NCBI GenBank assembly: GCA_016791475.1
Contig: JAEUWI010000012.1
Span: 1-64,000 of the forward strand
DNA length: 64,000 nt
Source: Candidatus Hydrogenedentota bacterium
GTDB taxonomy: Bacteria; Hydrogenedentota; Hydrogenedentia; Hydrogenedentales; JAEUWI01
Direction of reading: 5' to 3'
Notes under the pieces: generated by a model
The model's database searches: none
Told to the model about the DNA's origin: nothing
Seen by the model: the letters and a program-made list of their open reading frames with translations, nothing else
Program-made: the position numbers and the translations under genes
Shown: one piece after another, positions 54,515-63,031 of the stretch
Position numbering within the stretch: the first letter of the stretch is position 1
How the letters are laid out: each line of letters begins with the position of its first letter

Positions 54515-54566
54515 GTAGTGACCGGCGATATGTCGTTACGGTGAGGGCGTCAGCCTCCAGCAGTTT

Positions 54567-55916
54567 TCAAGGTTCGGCGATGCAATACAAAAAGTTGTTT
54601 CCCTTCAGCAGCAATTCATCACCCACCACCAAGGGCGAGGCGTCGAAACCATCTTCCAGCTCATTGACGGCGAGCACTTCGAAATGGTCGCCGTGGGCGA
54701 TGACCGCTATCTTTCCGCCGCGATCAGGCAGATAGATATGGCCGCCCGCGCCGACCGGGGACGCGAAGATCTGGCGCAGTCCGTTCAAGCGCTCGCCGGT
54801 ATATATAACTTCGCCGGTTTTCGCATTGACGCAGGTGAGGAGAGGCTTGATGTCCTCAACAAAGTAGAGTCGTTCACCATAGAGCAGGGGGGTGGAAATG
54901 TAGGGCGTGGCTTTGTCGAGCGACCACGCGATCCCATCGGTTCCGTCCAGATTTCCCATTCGGTCGAGGGCAATGGCCTTGAGGGAAAACTGCTTGAAGT
55001 TGCTCGAGCAATAGACCAGGCCGTTTCCGACAAGGGGCGATGGGATGGTGTTGTTGGTAAGCCCCGCGCACTCCCAGACAATATCGCCGGTCTGTTCATC
55101 GTAGGCGCGAATCTTGTTCGTAGCCGTGGTTATGATTTGCCACGATCCGTTTACCTCTACGGCGACGGGTGTCGACCACGCCGAACCCTCTTCCCGCTCC
55201 TTTACCCAGCGCGGTTCACCGGATTGCTTGTCGAAGGCCCATATCTTTGATCCGTCCTCATGGTCCTGAACCACGGCAACCGTGTTTCCCGCGAGCACCG
55301 GCGAACTGCCTTCGCCGAAATTGAACTTCATCTTCATTGGATCCAGATCCCTGCTCCAGCGGGGATTTCCATCCATGTCGAAGCAGTGCAGGCCCCGCGA
55401 ACCAAATCCGGCCCACACGAGTGTTCCATCCGTCACGGCGGACTGGGGCGCGAAGCTGCCCGCGGGGTGGTGTCCTTTGTGGGGCACCGTCGAGCGCGCG
55501 GTTCGCGTCCACACTACGTCGCCCGAGTCCCGGCTTAGACAGACTACATCGAAGTTGATATCCACCTTTGGATGGGGCTGGGGAGGCGGGTCCACGCCGC
55601 GCGGCTGCTCCCGGCTGTCCGGCCTGCGCGTGGCGAAACTCTTTTCGTCGGAAGAGTTTGCCGCAAGGATAAAGATTCGGTCGCCCCACACCACCGGCGT
55701 AGATTGCCCCGTGCCGATCAGGGGCACTTTCCACTTCACATTCTGCGTTTCGCTCCACGTGGTCGGCGGGTTGCCTGTGGCATATCCCGTGCCATCGGAA
55801 CCACGCCACGCGGACCAGTGCGGTTGGGCCGTCGCTTTGGGAGCCAGAAGGGTGAAAATGTGGCAGGACAGTAGAAGAAGTGTCCGGGTTGCAGCGGTTT
55901 TGCGATTCTGGGTCAC
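54567..55916 (-). CDS. Secreted PQQ-like beta-propeller protein
   Basis: A 449-aa exported protein with a signal peptide (TLLLLSCHIFTLLAPKATA). The Trp-docking propeller repeats of PQQ-type quinoproteins are visible: WSAWRGSDGTGYATG, LIGTGQSTPVVWGDRIFIL, TGDIVWECAGLTNNTIPSPLVGNGLVY and ISTPLLYGERLYFV. The catalytic Asp and heme of dehydrogenases are not seen, so this is likely a non-enzymatic propeller of the PVC/planctomycete type. The start is set at GTG 55916, with GGAG about 10 bp upstream; codons at 55943 and 55922 are also possible. Confidence 0.82.
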   Translation of the reverse strand: MTQNRKTAATRTLLLLSCHIFTLLAPKATAQPHWSAWRGSDGTGYATGNPPTTWSETQNVKWKVPLIGTGQSTPVVWGDRIFILAANSSDEKSFATRRPDSREQPRGVDPPPQPHPKVDINFDVVCLSRDSGDVVWTRTARSTVPHKGHHPAGSFAPQSAVTDGTLVWAGFGSRGLHCFDMDGNPRWSRDLDPMKMKFNFGEGSSPVLAGNTVAVVQDHEDGSKIWAFDKQSGEPRWVKEREEGSAWSTPVAVEVNGSWQIITTATNKIRAYDEQTGDIVWECAGLTNNTIPSPLVGNGLVYCSSNFKQFSLKAIALDRMGNLDGTDGIAWSLDKATPYISTPLLYGERLYFVEDIKPLLTCVNAKTGEVIYTGERLNGLRQIFASPVGAGGHIYLPDRGGKIAVIAHGDHFEVLAVNELEDGFDASPLVVGDELLLKGNNFLYCIAEP

Positions 55917-56059
55917 CGGCAAGGCTCCTGTGGTTGTTTGCACTAATCAAAATAGCACAAACAACGCCGGGTAACGTATGGGGGAAGCGCTTCGGGATTG
56001 GAGAATCGCGGCGTGAAAACGATGTGCGGCGAAGAAAGGAAGGGTGCCGGAGCTAAGAA

Positions 56060-56146
56060 TGGTGGGCGAGGCGGGAATCGAACCCGCACGGGATTGCTCC
56101 CAACAGATTTTAAGTCTGTCGTGTCTGCCGATTTCACCACTCGCCC
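56060..56146 (-). tRNA. tRNA-Leu (UAA)
   Basis: A type II tRNA on the minus strand, 87 nt with encoded CCA. Acceptor arms GGGCGAG and CTCGCCC, D-arm with GGCAGACAC, anticodon loop CTTAAAA (TAA), long variable arm with GGGAGCAATCCC and T-arm GGTTCGATTCC are all present. Discriminator is A, as expected for Leu. Confidence 0.95.
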
Positions 56147-56422
56147 ACGGGGTGTTTCTGGTCGGGGAGCCGACGCTGGAGGCCGGACTATACCTCAGGT
56201 ACTTCCCATGTCGCAAGTTTTGGTGGTGTGAAACCCTTGGATTACGTGAATTTTTGACGGGCGGGCGGGTAATTGTTCATTGACGTGACCGATAACCGGA
56301 CACTCAATGTGTTCGGGTGTTTGTGTTCCATATTTCTCCGGCATGTGTGGAACTTTTGTGACAGAATGGGGATGAACGAAGTAGCGGGAATGGGACGGGC
56401 ATAACGCCGGAGGGCTTTTCTG

Positions 56423-56782
56423 ATGCATGAGAAGTTTCGCGAAGCGTGGAAGGCGGCGGGGTACATCGCCAGCGGTTTGAGCAGCGATTTTCCGGGCCAG
56501 AAGATGGAAGTGACTTTTCACAATCGGGGGGCGGTGCAGAAGACCGTGTGTTCGGTGAAGGAAATCGGCCACGTGATTGAAACCTATTGCCGAAAGTTTC
56601 CCATGGCAACGGTGTACTATCATGGTGAGAACGCTTGCGGGTTTGCGGCGGAGCTTCGCTGCCACTGCGGCCATGAGAAGTCTCGGGGCTGTTGCAAGGA
56701 CGGCGGTCATCATCGGGCCAAGGTCCTGGTGAGTCTTGTATCATCGGACGAGAAGGCGGGTGTGCCGGGTTCGGGAGGCTGA
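56423..56782 (+). CDS. Cysteine-rich hypothetical protein, 119 aa
   Basis: No family recognised. The N-terminal half is soluble and mixed. The C-terminal half has a Cys/His cluster: ETYCRKFPMA, ENACGFAAELRCHCGHEKSRGCCKDGGHH, which could bind zinc or iron-sulfur. GGAGG lies 9 bp before the ATG, supporting a real gene. There is a gap of about 140 bp to the msrB start. The sequence from 56147 to 56422 contains no gene. Confidence 0.6.
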   Translation: MHEKFREAWKAAGYIASGLSSDFPGQKMEVTFHNRGAVQKTVCSVKEIGHVIETYCRKFPMATVYYHGENACGFAAELRCHCGHEKSRGCCKDGGHHRAKVLVSLVSSDEKAGVPGSGG

Positions 56783-56921
56783 CCCGCTATTGTCCTTACG
56801 CCGTAGGAGTTGCATCGCGTTCGCGCGACGGCTAAGCTGTCCATCTCTTTGGGTCGGGCAGCGGCCCTGGCGGGTGAGGTCCCGGTTTACGGGGCGTGCG
56901 CAACAGCGAGGAATATCGGCC

Positions 56922-57317
56922 ATGACGGACAAGATCATTAAGTCGGATGAGGAGTGGCAGGCGGAGTTGACGCAGGAAGAATATCGGGTCGCGCGCTTGA
57001 AGGGTACCGAGCGGGCCTTTACCGGGGTCTATGTGGACGAGAAGCGCAAGGGCGTCTATTGCTGTGTCGGCTGCGGACAGCCGCTCTTCCTCTCGGATCA
57101 CAAGTTTGATTCCGGCACGGGCTGGCCGAGCTACTCTCAACCCGCGAGCCCCGACAGTGTGGAGATGGAAGACGACACCACCTTTGGCATGCGGCGCACC
57201 GAGGTGCATTGCAGCCGGTGCGATAGCCACCTGGGGCATGTCTTTCCCGATGGCCCCGCGCCGACGGGGCAGCGCTATTGCATCAATTCCGTATCGCTGG
57301 TGCTCAAGGAAGGCTGA
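56922..57317 (+). CDS. msrB: Peptide-methionine (R)-S-oxide reductase
   Basis: A 131-aa cytosolic MsrB that repairs methionine-R-sulfoxide with thioredoxin. The zinc site is given by CVGCGQPLF and CSRCDSHLGHVF, the fold by HKFDSGTGWPSY, and the catalytic Cys by QRYCINSVSL. The first recycling Cys position cannot be fixed by eye. GAGGAA lies 8 bp before ATG 56922; the frame continues upstream without support. Cysteine, not selenocysteine, is at the active site. It is convergent with the flavin monooxygenase gene, 7 bp away. Confidence 0.95.
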   Translation: MTDKIIKSDEEWQAELTQEEYRVARLKGTERAFTGVYVDEKRKGVYCCVGCGQPLFLSDHKFDSGTGWPSYSQPASPDSVEMEDDTTFGMRRTEVHCSRCDSHLGHVFPDGPAPTGQRYCINSVSLVLKEG

Positions 57318-57324
57318 AGGTCCG

Positions 57325-58665
57325 TCAGCAAATCACCACGTCGTTGTCAACGTCTTGCGGCAGTGGTAGTGGCTGGTGCCATTGGGAAGGGCTCTGCGTT
57401 TTGAGTTGGGCGGCATGGCTTCGTACCCGTTCGGGCAGGGTCTGTCGGGCCGCCTTCATCTTGGCAATGGCCAGGTGCGGGTCGAGGAGATGGGTTGAGG
57501 GGGGCCGGTCTCCCATGGCGCGGAGCACGGTGCCGAGGGGCGGCGTGATGCTCTCCTGGATCTCCATGAGCATGCGAACGTGCTCGACATAGGGCGCGAT
57601 CACGGCCCCGACGCCACTGCGGACCTGGGCCGTGGCCATGATGTAGAGATGGCGGTAGCCCTCGGGCACCGCGCCGCCGTAAAGCTGCGCGACGGGGCCC
57701 CGGGTGCTGAAGATGCCGGGGGCGAGAAAGGGCACACTGACTTCAAAGCCGGTCGCGCAGACCACGAGGTCGTACTCCGCTGAAGCGCCATCGGCAAAGT
57801 GCGCGGTCTTGCCCTCGAAGAGTAGCACGTCACGTCTTGGTGTAATTTTTCCTCGGCGCATGAGGGGCAACACGGTGGAATTGATGGTGGGGTGCCGCTC
57901 GAATACATCGTGATCCGGGTGTTTAAGTCCATAGCGCTCATAGGGCCCCCAGTAGAGTCGCAGGAGCCGTCGCAAAATGGCGCGTTGCGCCCTAACGCTC
58001 AACCAGGGGGTAATGTACTCCACGGCCGGTATGCCGAAGAGGTTTTTGGGCATGAACCAGTATCCACGCCGCAGGCTCATGTCGGCGCTTATGCCGTGCT
58101 CCGCGGCGGCGGTGGCGATATCGCAGGCGGAGTTCCCGCCGCCTATGGCGAGTACGCGCCTGCCCGCGACCTGTGCGGGTGTCTTGTAGTCCTTGGAATG
58201 GATGTATTCTCCGTCGAAGCGGCCTGGGATATCCGGCCATCGCCGCGCCCAGTGATGACCATTGCAGACGAAGAGACCCTTGTAGACTGCCTGGCGACCG
58301 TCATCGAGGCATACGGACCAGCGGCAGTTTTCGGCGGGAGCGGCGTACACGACTTTGGTGGAGAACTGAATAGAATTCACCAGATCGAAGTGCGCCGCGT
58401 AGTCCTCCAGGTACTGGAGCATTTGGGCACCACTTGGAAATTGCGGGTAGCGACGCCCCATGGGAAATTCGGGAAAGCCGGTAATCTTGCGGGATGTGAC
58501 GAGTTGAATCCGGTCGTGCACGCCATGGGCCCAGTTTCCACCGAGGCGGTGATCGGCCTCGACATGGTCGAAGGGTTGTCCGGCCAGCTTAAGTTGTCGT
58601 GCCATGGCCAGGCCCGTCGGGCCCGCGCCTATGACGAGGAATTTGTCTTCGGTGGGAATGCTCAC
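57325..58665 (-). CDS. Flavin-containing monooxygenase-like protein
   Basis: A 446-aa FAD/NADPH enzyme. The FAD site is VIGAGPTGLAMARQL (residues 11-25), the NADPH site is LAIGGGNSACDIA (about 172-184), and the FMO fingerprint is FDGEYIHSKDYK (FxGxxxHxxxY). These enzymes oxygenate soft nucleophiles or ketones. ATGF (VVCATGFEVSVPF) supports the class. The start at GTG 58665 has no clear ribosome-binding site, so it may be off by a few codons. Substrate unknown. The next gene is divergent, across a 333-bp gap. Confidence 0.9.
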   Translation of the reverse strand: MSIPTEDKFLVIGAGPTGLAMARQLKLAGQPFDHVEADHRLGGNWAHGVHDRIQLVTSRKITGFPEFPMGRRYPQFPSGAQMLQYLEDYAAHFDLVNSIQFSTKVVYAAPAENCRWSVCLDDGRQAVYKGLFVCNGHHWARRWPDIPGRFDGEYIHSKDYKTPAQVAGRRVLAIGGGNSACDIATAAAEHGISADMSLRRGYWFMPKNLFGIPAVEYITPWLSVRAQRAILRRLLRLYWGPYERYGLKHPDHDVFERHPTINSTVLPLMRRGKITPRRDVLLFEGKTAHFADGASAEYDLVVCATGFEVSVPFLAPGIFSTRGPVAQLYGGAVPEGYRHLYIMATAQVRSGVGAVIAPYVEHVRMLMEIQESITPPLGTVLRAMGDRPPSTHLLDPHLAIAKMKAARQTLPERVRSHAAQLKTQSPSQWHQPLPLPQDVDNDVVIC

Positions 58666-58998
58666 AAATGTACCGCGCCTGTTACTTCAAGAAATGGCGT
58701 GAATGCCCGGGCCCCGCGAATGGAAGGACAGTATAGCGCGTCGTGCGCCCGCGCCGCCAGATTTAGACGGTTTGACTCGTTGTGAAGTCGTCGTGCGACG
58801 CAGGTGTCGCTGCTTTGGCTGTGCGGCAGTTTTGTTCGGTGCGGGGGGTGAAAGGTCCCCGACCCGTGGGCGCGGAGTTTGTGACTATTCATTTGATCGT
58901 CCTTGACGCGAGTTGCCAATGTCCATCAACGATGCCTATGATGGGGCATGGCGTATCCCGGCGAGCGCGCAACAGGAGTACTGCAATGGAGAAAGCCC
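58666..58998. other. Divergent intergenic region
   Basis: About 333 bp between the flavin monooxygenase and glutamate dehydrogenase starts. No gene, repeat or clear promoter was recognised. GGAGAAA near its right end is the ribosome-binding site of the dehydrogenase. Confidence 0.6.
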
Positions 58999-60405
58999 GT
59001 GAGTGAGCTGAGTTTTCTGGAAGGTGTCAACCGGTACTATGAGATGGCGGAGAAGACCCTGGATCTGCCGCCGGGACTCGGTGCGAAGATCAAGGCGTGC
59101 AACTCTGTATTTATGGTGCGCTTTCCGATTGGATTCAGGGATGGTTTTAAGGTGTTCACCGGCTGGCGCGTGGTCCACAGCGAGCACTATCTTCCCGTGA
59201 AGGGGGGGATCCGCTATTCGCCGGAGGTGGACCAGGAAGAAGTGGAAGCCCTCGCGGCTCTCATGTCGTACAAGTGCGCCATCGTCGATGTGCCCTTCGG
59301 CGGCTCGAAGGGGGCGCTTCGCATCAATCCGAAAGAATACGATGAGAGCTCGATGGAGCGGATTACGCGGCGCTTCGCGCGCGAGCTGGCGATGAAGGGC
59401 TATATCAGCCCGAGTCTCAACGTGCCCGCGCCCGATATCGGTACAGGCGAGCGGGAGATGGCGTGGATGGCGGACGAGTATCGCCGTATCGATCCCACCG
59501 ATATCAACGCCCTGGCCTGTGTCACCGGGAAGCCGGTGAGCCAGGGGGGGATTCTGGGCCGCAACGAAGCCACGGGGCGTGGTGTGCAATTGGGGCTTCG
59601 GGAGTTCTTTCGCCATCCGGAAGATGTGCGCAGCGCGGGACTCACGGGCGGCCTCGGCGGCAAGCGGGTGATTATTCAAGGCCTGGGTAAGGTGGGCTAT
59701 CCGGCGGCGAAATTTCTTCAGGAGGAGGATGACTGTCGCGTGGTGGCTATCATCGAGCATCACGGTTCGCTTGTCAATCCCGAGGGGATCAGCGTGGAGA
59801 AGGCCCATCGCTGGTTTCAGGAGCACAAGACCTTCGAAGGTTTCGAGGGCGGCGCTTTTGTTAAAGAGGGCGCCGTGCTGCTGGAGGCGGACTGCGATAT
59901 TCTGATTCCGGCGGCGATGGAGGGCCAGATTACGGAGGAGAACGCGGGACGCATCAAGGCGCCGTTGATCGCCGAAGCGGCGAACGGTCCGGTTACGTAC
60001 AACGCGCACCAGATTCTCACGCGGGACGGAAAGGTGATCATTCCGGACATCTATTTGAACGCCGGCGGTGTGGTTGTTTCGTACTTCGAGTGGATCAAGA
60101 ACCTTTCCCACATCCGCCTTGGTCGTTTGGGCCGTCGGGCCGACGAGGCCCGTGGCGGGCTTGTGGTCCAGGCGCTGGAGCAGATGAGCGGGAAGGAAGT
60201 GCCGCCCGAACTGGCTTCGCGCATACGCCACGGCGCGGACGAGCTGGATCTGGTCCGTTCCGGTCTGGACGACACCATGCGCGACGCTTACCAGCGGGTG
60301 CGCGAGATCATGCTTACCCGTGATACCATTCCCGATCTCCGGACCGCGGCCTTTGCCATGGCCATCGAGAAGATCTCCCGCAGTAACATGGAAATGGGTG
60401 TATAG
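58999..60405 (+). CDS. Glu/Leu/Phe/Val-family dehydrogenase, probable glutamate dehydrogenase
   Basis: A 468-aa NAD(P)-dependent amino-acid dehydrogenase. The start GTG 58999 gives SELSFLEGVNRYYEMAEKTL, typical of the family, with GGAGAAA 7 bp upstream; an ATG at 58948 is in frame but unlikely. The substrate site includes PVKGGIRYSPEV and VDVPFGGSKGAL with catalytic Lys, and PAPDIGTGEREM. The nucleotide fold has VIIQGLGKVGYPAAKFL, and AEAANGPVT closes the site. It most probably interconverts glutamate and 2-oxoglutarate plus ammonium. An operon with the CinA gene (31 bp apart) is possible. Confidence 0.93.
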   Translation: MSELSFLEGVNRYYEMAEKTLDLPPGLGAKIKACNSVFMVRFPIGFRDGFKVFTGWRVVHSEHYLPVKGGIRYSPEVDQEEVEALAALMSYKCAIVDVPFGGSKGALRINPKEYDESSMERITRRFARELAMKGYISPSLNVPAPDIGTGEREMAWMADEYRRIDPTDINALACVTGKPVSQGGILGRNEATGRGVQLGLREFFRHPEDVRSAGLTGGLGGKRVIIQGLGKVGYPAAKFLQEEDDCRVVAIIEHHGSLVNPEGISVEKAHRWFQEHKTFEGFEGGAFVKEGAVLLEADCDILIPAAMEGQITEENAGRIKAPLIAEAANGPVTYNAHQILTRDGKVIIPDIYLNAGGVVVSYFEWIKNLSHIRLGRLGRRADEARGGLVVQALEQMSGKEVPPELASRIRHGADELDLVRSGLDDTMRDAYQRVREIMLTRDTIPDLRTAAFAMAIEKISRSNMEMGV

Positions 60406-60435
60406 CATTTCCTCCACGGTATGAAGAATGGCGCT

Positions 60436-61599
60436 ATGAAGACTGAATTACTCATGATTGGAACCGAGCTGTTGCTCGGCCAGATACAAGACACCAACTC
60501 CACGTGGATATCTCAGACACTGGCCGAGCACGGAATCGACTGTTATCAGAAGACGACGGTCGGCGACAACCGCGCCCGTATCATGGGAGCGCTGGATGCG
60601 GGACTCCAGCGCAGCGACGTCATACTCTGCAGCGGGGGACTGGGACCGACGGAAGACGATATTACCCGGGAGTCCATTGGCGAATTGCTGGGCCGTCCAC
60701 TCGTGTTTCGTCCCGAGGTGTATGACGAGGTGCTGGAGCGATTCGCCGCACTGCGCCGGGTGCCGACCGACAACAACAAGAAGCAGGCGACACTCCCGGA
60801 GGGCGCCATTGCCATTACCAACCCCAATGGCACTGCGCCGGGCGTGATCGTGGAGGACGAGCGGGGCATCATTATCTGCATGCCCGGCGTACCCCATGAA
60901 TTGAAATCCATGCTGCTGGACAGCGTGCTCCCGTATCTGAAAGCGAAGTTCCGGATTGAGGGCGTCGTGCATTCGCGCGTGTTGAAGGTCTGCGGGCTTG
61001 GCGAGTCGCGCGTGGACGATGCGATTGGGGATTTGATGAACGCGTATTCGAATCCCACGATTGGCCTGCTGGCGTCGCCCGAGTTTGTGCGCATCCGGAT
61101 TACGGCGAAAGCGGAGAGCGAAGCGGCGGCCGAGTCCCTAATCGAGCCCGTAGCGCGCCGCGTGTACGAGCGCCTGCCCGATCAGATCATGGGTGAAGGC
61201 GAAGACACGCTGGAGTCGAAGGTTGCCTCGCTGTTGCATGCGCGGGGCTACACCATAGCCGTGACGGAAATCGGGACGGGCGGCCTGATCGCTCAGCGAC
61301 TGGCCCAGGCGGGCAACGGAATTCTGGTCGAGGGGCGCATTCTCGGGGGTGGGAATGTTATTGCGGCGGGGGAGGGGGGGGTTGACATCGGGCGAAAACA
61401 CATGTTAGACTGCGGGTCCACTTGCGCTCTGGTTTGTTTATACCCGCAAGAGGGGGAAAGCGCCAAGGCGCTTTTTCTTACTCCAGAAGATAGTAGTACC
61501 TGGGACATAGATATCGTTGGCAGCGGTCATCGCGCCCAGGTCAGGTTAACCGTGAACATTCTGGAGCAAATGCGCCGCTACTTGTCAAGAGCGGATTAG
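60436..61599 (+). CDS. cinA: CinA-family protein with degenerate PncC-like domain
   Basis: A 387-aa CinA-type protein. The N-terminal molybdopterin-binding-like domain has MIGTELLLGQIQDTNS, LCSGGLGPTEDDITRES and CMPGVPHELKSML, matching the COG1058 nucleotide-handling part. The C-terminal domain (about 250-387) corresponds to the PncC nicotinamide-nucleotide amidase, but its nucleophile motif, normally ESCTGG, reads E278-I-G-T-G-G283. The Ser is gone, so deamidase activity is doubtful while the ADP-ribose pyrophosphatase part may remain. ATG 60436 aligns with typical starts; ATG 60421 is also in frame. Confidence 0.87.
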   Translation: MKTELLMIGTELLLGQIQDTNSTWISQTLAEHGIDCYQKTTVGDNRARIMGALDAGLQRSDVILCSGGLGPTEDDITRESIGELLGRPLVFRPEVYDEVLERFAALRRVPTDNNKKQATLPEGAIAITNPNGTAPGVIVEDERGIIICMPGVPHELKSMLLDSVLPYLKAKFRIEGVVHSRVLKVCGLGESRVDDAIGDLMNAYSNPTIGLLASPEFVRIRITAKAESEAAAESLIEPVARRVYERLPDQIMGEGEDTLESKVASLLHARGYTIAVTEIGTGGLIAQRLAQAGNGILVEGRILGGGNVIAAGEGGVDIGRKHMLDCGSTCALVCLYPQEGESAKALFLTPEDSSTWDIDIVGSGHRAQVRLTVNILEQMRRYLSRAD

Positions 61600-61799
61600 A
61601 CGCATTTCACGGACAATTTAAAACGCCATTCGGCACGACGCGCACCGCGCAATATTTCCCTTTTTACTGGTACCGCTGCACCATATCCCATCACATATTT
61701 GCGAACAATGATTGCAAATCAGTAGACGTTGGCACCTGAACGGTTTTGTTTCAGGTTAACAGGACTCTAATGAGCCGTGTATACGGAGCATAGCAACAC

Positions 61800-62165
61800 A
61801 TGTTTGAATTAATCGCGTTGATGATTCTCTCGCAGCAGCCGCTGCAACCCATTGCCCAGGGCACCGCGTCGTATTACACGGTGGCCAGCAGCAGCGCCAG
61901 AACAGCCTCTGGCGAACTCCTTCGGGACGAAGTCCCCACGTGTGCCCTCCCCGATGGGGAATTCGGCGACTACTATCTCTTTCTCGCGGAAAACGGCAAG
62001 TCCGTTGTCTGCCGCCTGAACGACCGCGGCCCCTTCGTAAAAGAGCGGGTTGCCGACCTCTCCCTCGCCGGTATCCGCGCCCTCGACGAGAATGCGGGTC
62101 TGGTCAAAGTCCAGGTGTACCACCTCGGTCCCAATCCACCGCCGATAACGCCCAAGTTGCGCTAG
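61800..62165 (+). CDS. RlpA-like double-psi beta-barrel protein
   Basis: A 121-aa short RlpA-type protein. The DPBB domain is nearly all of it: GTASYYTVASSSARTASGE, then VVCRLNDRGPFVKERVADLSLAGIRALDENAGLVKVQV. The Asp of NDRGPF and Asp of ADLS are retained. The early His in the usual TaAH position is replaced (PTCALPDG). RlpA cleaves naked glycan strands at septa; this short form lacks a SPOR domain. The first 20 residues could be a signal peptide. The GGAG is 12 bp before the ATG. A hairpin (ACCTGAA / TTCAGGT) lies at about 61735. Confidence 0.8.
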   Translation: MFELIALMILSQQPLQPIAQGTASYYTVASSSARTASGELLRDEVPTCALPDGEFGDYYLFLAENGKSVVCRLNDRGPFVKERVADLSLAGIRALDENAGLVKVQVYHLGPNPPPITPKLR

Positions 62166-62232
62166 TTCACTGTCAGCAGGTGGGGTGGGTCCACGCGCAT
62201 GGCGCTCCTGTCCCAAAACGAAAGGGATACGC

Positions 62233-62925
62233 GTGAAGCGATTCGTCCTTTTGTCCTTGACTATTATTACCGCGTCCGCCCTTAGTGGCGGACGTTGTTT
62301 TGCGGAAGCGCCCGCGACCGCGCCCACACTACCGGAGTTGTTCACTTCCGATTTCTCAGGCGGACTCGACGCATGGGTGATGACGGATCCGGCCGCCTGG
62401 AAGATCGAGGACGAATCGGGCGACGCGAAGTTTTCCCTTTTCGGAAAGAGCGACTACGAAGCGCCTGTGCGATCACCGCACAACATGGCCCGGATCAAAG
62501 AACTGGTCGTCACGGATTTCGAACTCGAAGTCGACGCGAAACAGACGGGGAAAGAATACGGCCATCGCGATCTGTGTTTCTTTTTCGGCTACCAGGACCC
62601 ATCTCATTTTTACTATGTGCACCTGGCGACCGTGGCCGATCCCCATGCGAATTCCATTTTTCTGGTGAATGGCGCCCCCCGCGTGAGCATCGCGCAGAAG
62701 CGGACGAATGGCACCGACTGGAAGACGGGGTATCACCGAGTTCGCATCGAGCGCAATACCGAATCGGGCACCATCAAAGTGTACTTTAACGATATGAAGA
62801 CGCCTGTGATGGAGACGGTGGACAAGACTTTTCTCTACGGCGAAGTGGGTCTTGGATCCTTTGACGATACCGGCAACTTTGACAATCTGATCGTGCGCGG
62901 GGTACTCCACAAGCCAGCCGAATAA
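62233..62925 (+). CDS. Secreted LamG/DUF1080-like beta-sandwich protein
   Basis: A 230-aa exported protein. It starts at GTG 62233 with AAAGGGA about 5 bp upstream; the signal peptide runs FVLLSLTIITASALSGGRCFA. The mature part resembles the concanavalin-like fold seen in 3-keto-disaccharide hydrolase and DUF1080 proteins: FTSDFSGGLDAWVMTD, FELEVDAKQTGKEYGHRDLCFFFG, GYHRVRIERNTESGTIKVYFND and GEVGLGSFDDTGNFDNLIVRG. Catalytic residues not evident, so it may bind rather than cleave sugars. It follows the RlpA-like gene by 67 bp. Confidence 0.75.
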   Translation: MKRFVLLSLTIITASALSGGRCFAEAPATAPTLPELFTSDFSGGLDAWVMTDPAAWKIEDESGDAKFSLFGKSDYEAPVRSPHNMARIKELVVTDFELEVDAKQTGKEYGHRDLCFFFGYQDPSHFYYVHLATVADPHANSIFLVNGAPRVSIAQKRTNGTDWKTGYHRVRIERNTESGTIKVYFNDMKTPVMETVDKTFLYGEVGLGSFDDTGNFDNLIVRGVLHKPAE

Positions 62926-62960
62926 ATCGCCCGCGACCTGTTCACGTCGCGTTGCATTTG

Positions 62961-63004
62961 GAAAAAGAAAGAGCGCAGAGAAGAATAGCGTCTTCTCCGC
63001 GCTC
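62961..63004 (-). terminator. Rho-independent terminator of the right-edge gene
   Basis: Arms GAGCGCAGAGAAG (62971-62983) and CTTCTCCGCGCTC (62992-63004), 12 of 13 paired with a 8-nt loop. On the minus strand the stem is followed by TTTCTTTTTC (62961-62970). It terminates the gene that ends at 63032. Confidence 0.85.
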
Positions 63005-63031
63005 GCCGCATTTGCTGGTGTGGCAATGTTT

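Noticed and set aside
54321-54544. Short plus-strand peptides across the CTGGGAGCGCAGGC repeats
   Set aside because: The frames follow the terminator, lack ribosome-binding sites and consist of translated dispersed repeat.
58936-60417. Minus-strand frame covering the whole glutamate dehydrogenase gene
   Set aside because: The plus-strand protein has all family motifs; the minus frame shows none.
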